From positions 1 to 64,000 of the forward strand of contig JYOD01000013.1 of NCBI GenBank assembly GCA_000955785.1: DNA of 64,000 bases, in the 5' to 3' direction. Origin of the DNA: Burkholderiaceae bacterium 16. GTDB lineage: Bacteria > Pseudomonadota > Gammaproteobacteria > Burkholderiales > Burkholderiaceae. Positions 60,953 through 64,000 of this stretch are shown piece by piece. Position numbers and translations under genes: made by a program. Positions within the stretch are counted from its first letter, which is position 1, and each line of letters begins with the position of its first letter. Below the pieces are notes generated by a model. That model saw only the letters and a program-made list of their open reading frames with translations, was not told the origin of the DNA and searched no databases.

Positions 60953-62497
60953 CTAACCGCGCCCGTAGTTATCTTCGAACCGGACGATGTCATCCTCGCC
61001 CAGATAGGCACCGGACTGTACCTCGATGATTTCCAGCGGTGTCTTGCCCGGGTTCTCCAGCCTGTGCAGCGTGCCGATCGGGATATAGGTGGACTGGTTT
61101 TCGGACAGGATGCTGACCGTATCGCCGCAAGTCACGCGTGCGGTACCGCGTACCACCACCCAGTGCTCGGCACGGTGGTAATGCATCTGCAATGAGAGGC
61201 TGGCTCCCGGATCCACGACGATGCGCTTGACCTGGAAACGCTCGCCGTGATCGATGGAGTCGTAGCAGCCCCAGGGGCGCTGGACCTTGCGATGATTCAC
61301 CACCTCGCATCCGTGATCGGAGCGAATGCGCTGGACCACGTTCTTGACGTCCTGCACATGCGCCTTGTCCACGACCAGCACGGCATCCGCCGTCTCCACC
61401 ACCACCACGCCCTGTACCCCGACGCACGCGATCAGGCGTCCCTCGGAATGCGCCAGGCAAGATGAAGCGCCATCGAACAGCACGCGTCCCCGCCCCACAT
61501 TTCCCGCTGCGTCCTTGGAGGCGATATCCCAGATCGCAGCCCACGAGCCAACGTCGGACCAGCCAGCGTCCAGCGGCACCAGCATGCCGCTCACGCCGGG
61601 CAAGGCCTCCAGCTTCTCCATCACCGCGTAGTCGATGGAGTCCGACACACAGTCGCCAAAGGCTTCCTTGCCAATGCGGAACGTGTCGCCGCTGCGTTCA
61701 CCGGTCTCATATGCAGCACGGCACTGCTGGTACATTTCCGGCTGCAACTGGCTGAGCGCCTTGAGCCAGACCGACGCCCGCACGACAAAAATGCCGGCGT
61801 TCCACCAGTAGTCGCCCGACGCCACATAGTGCTCGGCCAGTTCCAGATGGGGCTTCTCCACGAAGCGCTCGAGCGCGAAGGCCCCGCAATGCTCGTTCAC
61901 GCCGGCGCGGATGTACCCGTAGCCGGTTTCCGGTGCAAGCGGGCGCACGCCCAGCGTCACGATGGCGCCCCAGTCGGCATGCTGTATCGCCGTCGCCAGT
62001 GCCTGGCGAAAAGCTTCCGGATCCGCCACGCTGTGGTCTGCCGGGGTCACTACCAGGACGGCATCGGCGGTCTCGCCCAGGCCGCCGGCCGCGTGCAGCG
62101 CGGCCATCGTCAGCGCGGGCGCCGTATTGCGGCCGCAAGGTTCGGAGAGGATCCGCGCGGGCTTGCCAGCTCGCTTCATCATCTCCGCAATCATGAAACG
62201 GTGGTCCTCGCCGCAGACCACCATCGGCGCCACTTCCTTGCCCGCCGCACGGCCGGCCAGTTCCGCCAGGCCGTCGAAGCGGCGCGCGGTGGCTTCCAGC
62301 AGCGTGTCATCGGCAACCAGGTTCAGCAACTGCTTGGGATGCTGCTCGCGCGACAGCGGCCACAGCCGGGTGCCGGCGCCGCCGGCCAGGATGACTGGCT
62401 GGATCGCGGTCATCGGCATGGACTGCACGCCTGCATCGGCGGACACTGCTATCGCCGCGCCGTCCGGCTGGTGCGCGTCCCGAGTCGTTGCGTTCAT
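60953..62497 (-). CDS. manC: Mannose-1-phosphate guanylyltransferase / mannose-6-phosphate isomerase
   Basis: A 514-aa bifunctional ManC (AlgA/XanB type) that makes GDP-mannose for Gmd. The nucleotidyltransferase has PVILAGGAGTRLWPLSREQHPKQ at the start (62348-62416), then FVEKPHLELAEHYV. The C-terminal isomerase-type cupin shows MHYHRAEHWVVVRGTARV. It starts after an AAGGAGG site. An additional 28 residues precede the usual start, so a downstream start (MTAIQPV) is possible. It heads the minus-strand group with the second kinase and the tandem hydrolase. Confidence 0.94.
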   Translation of the reverse strand: MNATTRDAHQPDGAAIAVSADAGVQSMPMTAIQPVILAGGAGTRLWPLSREQHPKQLLNLVADDTLLEATARRFDGLAELAGRAAGKEVAPMVVCGEDHRFMIAEMMKRAGKPARILSEPCGRNTAPALTMAALHAAGGLGETADAVLVVTPADHSVADPEAFRQALATAIQHADWGAIVTLGVRPLAPETGYGYIRAGVNEHCGAFALERFVEKPHLELAEHYVASGDYWWNAGIFVVRASVWLKALSQLQPEMYQQCRAAYETGERSGDTFRIGKEAFGDCVSDSIDYAVMEKLEALPGVSGMLVPLDAGWSDVGSWAAIWDIASKDAAGNVGRGRVLFDGASSCLAHSEGRLIACVGVQGVVVVETADAVLVVDKAHVQDVKNVVQRIRSDHGCEVVNHRKVQRPWGCYDSIDHGERFQVKRIVVDPGASLSLQMHYHRAEHWVVVRGTARVTCGDTVSILSENQSTYIPIGTLHRLENPGKTPLEIIEVQSGAYLGEDDIVRFEDNYGRG

Positions 62498-62889
62498 CTT
62501 GCCTCCTTGCCTGCCGCGGCCCGGAAAGGCCGCGGATACTCGCCACGTGCGCGGAACACGGACTGTGCCTTCTTCATCCGGGGGATCACCGGCGCGCATG
62601 CACTCGCGCCGCGCAGCGCTGGGGGTAACGCTTCCGGACGTGAGGCCCGCCTGGGCCGGACGGTCCGGCGCATGCTGACAGCCAGTGTAGGAAGCGGGAG
62701 CGGGGGTATCTGTTCGCTGCCGCACACGCCAGCCGCCCGGCTGTCCCCGCGCAGATGCCTTTGCCATTGTCGTGCCCTCTGTTGGGCAACGAACGGATGG
62801 AAAGCGCCAATCCGGTTGCAATGGCAGCAAAGGCGTCTACCGGTTTTCGACGGACCGGGCGGCGCGGCAACAGACGCAGGAGGCGGAAG
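62498..62889. other. Divergent region between manC and the DUF1839 gene
   Basis: 392 bp with no gene. A perfect 8-bp hairpin (CCGCGGCC and GGCCGCGG, 62514-62535) lies in the leader of manC just upstream of its ribosome-binding site. No copy of the exopolysaccharide promoter was found. Confidence 0.5.
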
Positions 62890-63966
62890 ATGAAACGGGA
62901 CGCTGCACTCATAAGCGGCGGCGGCGCGGGCAATATGGCGCGGGCAAGGCCGCGTGCCACCCGCCCGGCGGAGCTTTCGACCAGTACAGCCGCTACCGTA
63001 AGCCATCCGCACGCGCTGCATGGCGCGGACGCGATCTGGCAGGAAACCAACTGCTATATGGACCTGTGGATCGAGTTGTTGCATGGCCGGGGACTCGATC
63101 CCCGTGCCGCGCTGCCATTCACGGTGACGCAGGATTTCGAAGGGGACCATTTCACATTCTTCAAGTATCCGCAGATGGATCTGGAGTTGCTGTACGGCAC
63201 GGTGGTGCAGGAAATGCCGATCTATGACACGCTCGAGGCCCACGTCGTCGCACAGGTCAGCCGCGGCCATACCGTGCTGGTGGAACTCGACAGCTACTAC
63301 CTGCCGGACGCACGCGCGACCGCCTATCGGCGCGAGCACGTCAAGACCACGGTGGCGATCGACCGCATCACGCCGGCGGCGCAGGAGCTTGGCTACTACC
63401 ACGGCCTTGGCTATCACACGCTGGCCGGAGAGGACTACCGCGGCGCCATGCGGCTTACGCCCGAACTGAGCGGCAACGGCAACATACTGTTTCCCTACGC
63501 CGAGTTTGCCCGGCAGGCGAGAGCGCCGCTGCGCGCCCGTGCGCTGGTCAATGCTTCGGTGTCGCTGATGCGCCACCACCTGACCCGCCGCCCCGAAGCC
63601 AATCCGGTCACCCAGTGGCGCAAGGTTTTCGGTGGGCAGATGGAAGTCCTGCTGGCGCGTGGCGATGCCTACTTCCACCAATACAGTTTCAACCTGCCGC
63701 GGCAGCTGGGTGCCGGTTTCGAGTTGCTTCATCATTATCTTGGCTGGTTGGCCGAGCACAATTACAGGATCCCGGCAGCGGCGGCACTTGCGGCCCGCGC
63801 CGTTGCCACCGAATGCAAAGTGTTGCAATTCCGCCTGGCGCGGGCCGTGGCGCGCCGGCGGCGTGACGACTGCGCGGACTGCCTGGAAACGCTCGAGGCG
63901 TCCTATGATCGCGCCATGGCCGCGCTGGTCTCGGCGTTCGGCTGTGCGACCCGCCTTCACGCCTGA
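62890..63966 (+). CDS. DUF1839 family protein
   Basis: A 358-aa protein of the DUF1839 family. Recognition segments are NCYMDLWIELLHGRGLDPRAALPFTVTQDFEGDHFTFFKYP (63048-63170) and VELDSYYLPD. Relatives in Bradyrhizobium and Burkholderia occur next to aminoacyl-carrier-protein ligases (class II synthetase homologues) and carrier proteins, so a transfer or handling role for an aminoacyl or peptide group is often suggested, but unproven. An AGGAGG site fixes the start at 62890. Its partners, if any, would be beyond the right edge. Confidence 0.75.
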   Translation: MKRDAALISGGGAGNMARARPRATRPAELSTSTAATVSHPHALHGADAIWQETNCYMDLWIELLHGRGLDPRAALPFTVTQDFEGDHFTFFKYPQMDLELLYGTVVQEMPIYDTLEAHVVAQVSRGHTVLVELDSYYLPDARATAYRREHVKTTVAIDRITPAAQELGYYHGLGYHTLAGEDYRGAMRLTPELSGNGNILFPYAEFARQARAPLRARALVNASVSLMRHHLTRRPEANPVTQWRKVFGGQMEVLLARGDAYFHQYSFNLPRQLGAGFELLHHYLGWLAEHNYRIPAAAALAARAVATECKVLQFRLARAVARRRRDDCADCLETLEASYDRAMAALVSAFGCATRLHA

Positions 63967-64000
63967 GGCCAGCGCCGGCATGCCGGCCCCGTTGCGCCGG

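Overview
The window looks like chromosomal DNA of a Burkholderiaceae betaproteobacterium, most likely Cupriavidus or a close Ralstonia relative. The reasons are high GC with strongly GC-ending codons, several Bug/TctC-type periplasmic receptors beside LysR and GntR regulators, and protein families typical of that group. The genus is inferred from style and content; no database comparison was possible. I found no rRNA, tRNA or CRISPR array.

Layout. (1) 1-2.9 kb: the 5' end of a group II intron at the left edge, sitting directly after the terminator of AMP nucleosidase (amn); then a GNAT acetyltransferase, an EamA permease and a 45-codon remnant of an MBL-fold hydrolase. (2) 2.9-11 kb: an NTF2-like protein, an AtuA-type catabolic operon with its Bug receptor and a divergent LysR regulator, an SDR, a branched-chain-type ABC binding protein and a DUF1269 membrane protein. 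(3) 11-16.8 kb: a five-gene minus-strand operon encoding a glycine-rich secreted protein, a small RGG-motif protein, a periplasmic C39 peptidase, a larger protein carrying the same RGG motif twice, and an outer-membrane barrel with an N-terminal coiled coil. This has the layout of functional-amyloid (Fap) secretion and is the best candidate for an undescribed system. (4) 17.4-21.1 kb: GntR regulator, Bug receptor and an aconitase/isopropylmalate isomerase-like large and small subunit pair. (5) 21.1-28.5 kb: phosphoribosyltransferase, a small protein, CsbD, a sensory module (histidine kinase plus CSS-EAL phosphodiesterase, with a divergent HTH-receiver regulator) and a nucleoside deaminase. (6) 28.5-33.2 kb: a cluster of short repeats, cyanase, the AtzG/AtzE amidase pair with a GntR/FCD regulator, a tiny lipoprotein and a YXWGXW-like protein. 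(7) 33.3-64 kb: a large exopolysaccharide locus.

The exopolysaccharide locus makes GDP-mannose (manC) and GDP-L-fucose (gmd and two fcl copies). It has six glycosyltransferase-like genes besides the WcaI type, a WcaF-type acetyltransferase, a YdjC-like deacetylase, a Wzx flippase, a Wzy-like polymerase, Wza-Wzb-Wzc export and control proteins, a second Wzc-like kinase, a double alpha/beta hydrolase and a LuxR-type regulator. No initiating phosphoglycosyltransferase (WcaJ type) is visible. Three exopolysaccharide units share one promoter design, TGTGTGCTAG, exactly 27 bp, then TACAGT or TACATT, which suggests a dedicated regulon. A 19-bp motif, GCGTACCCGTTTCTGCGTG, is scattered through the window in seven copies, four of them clustered.
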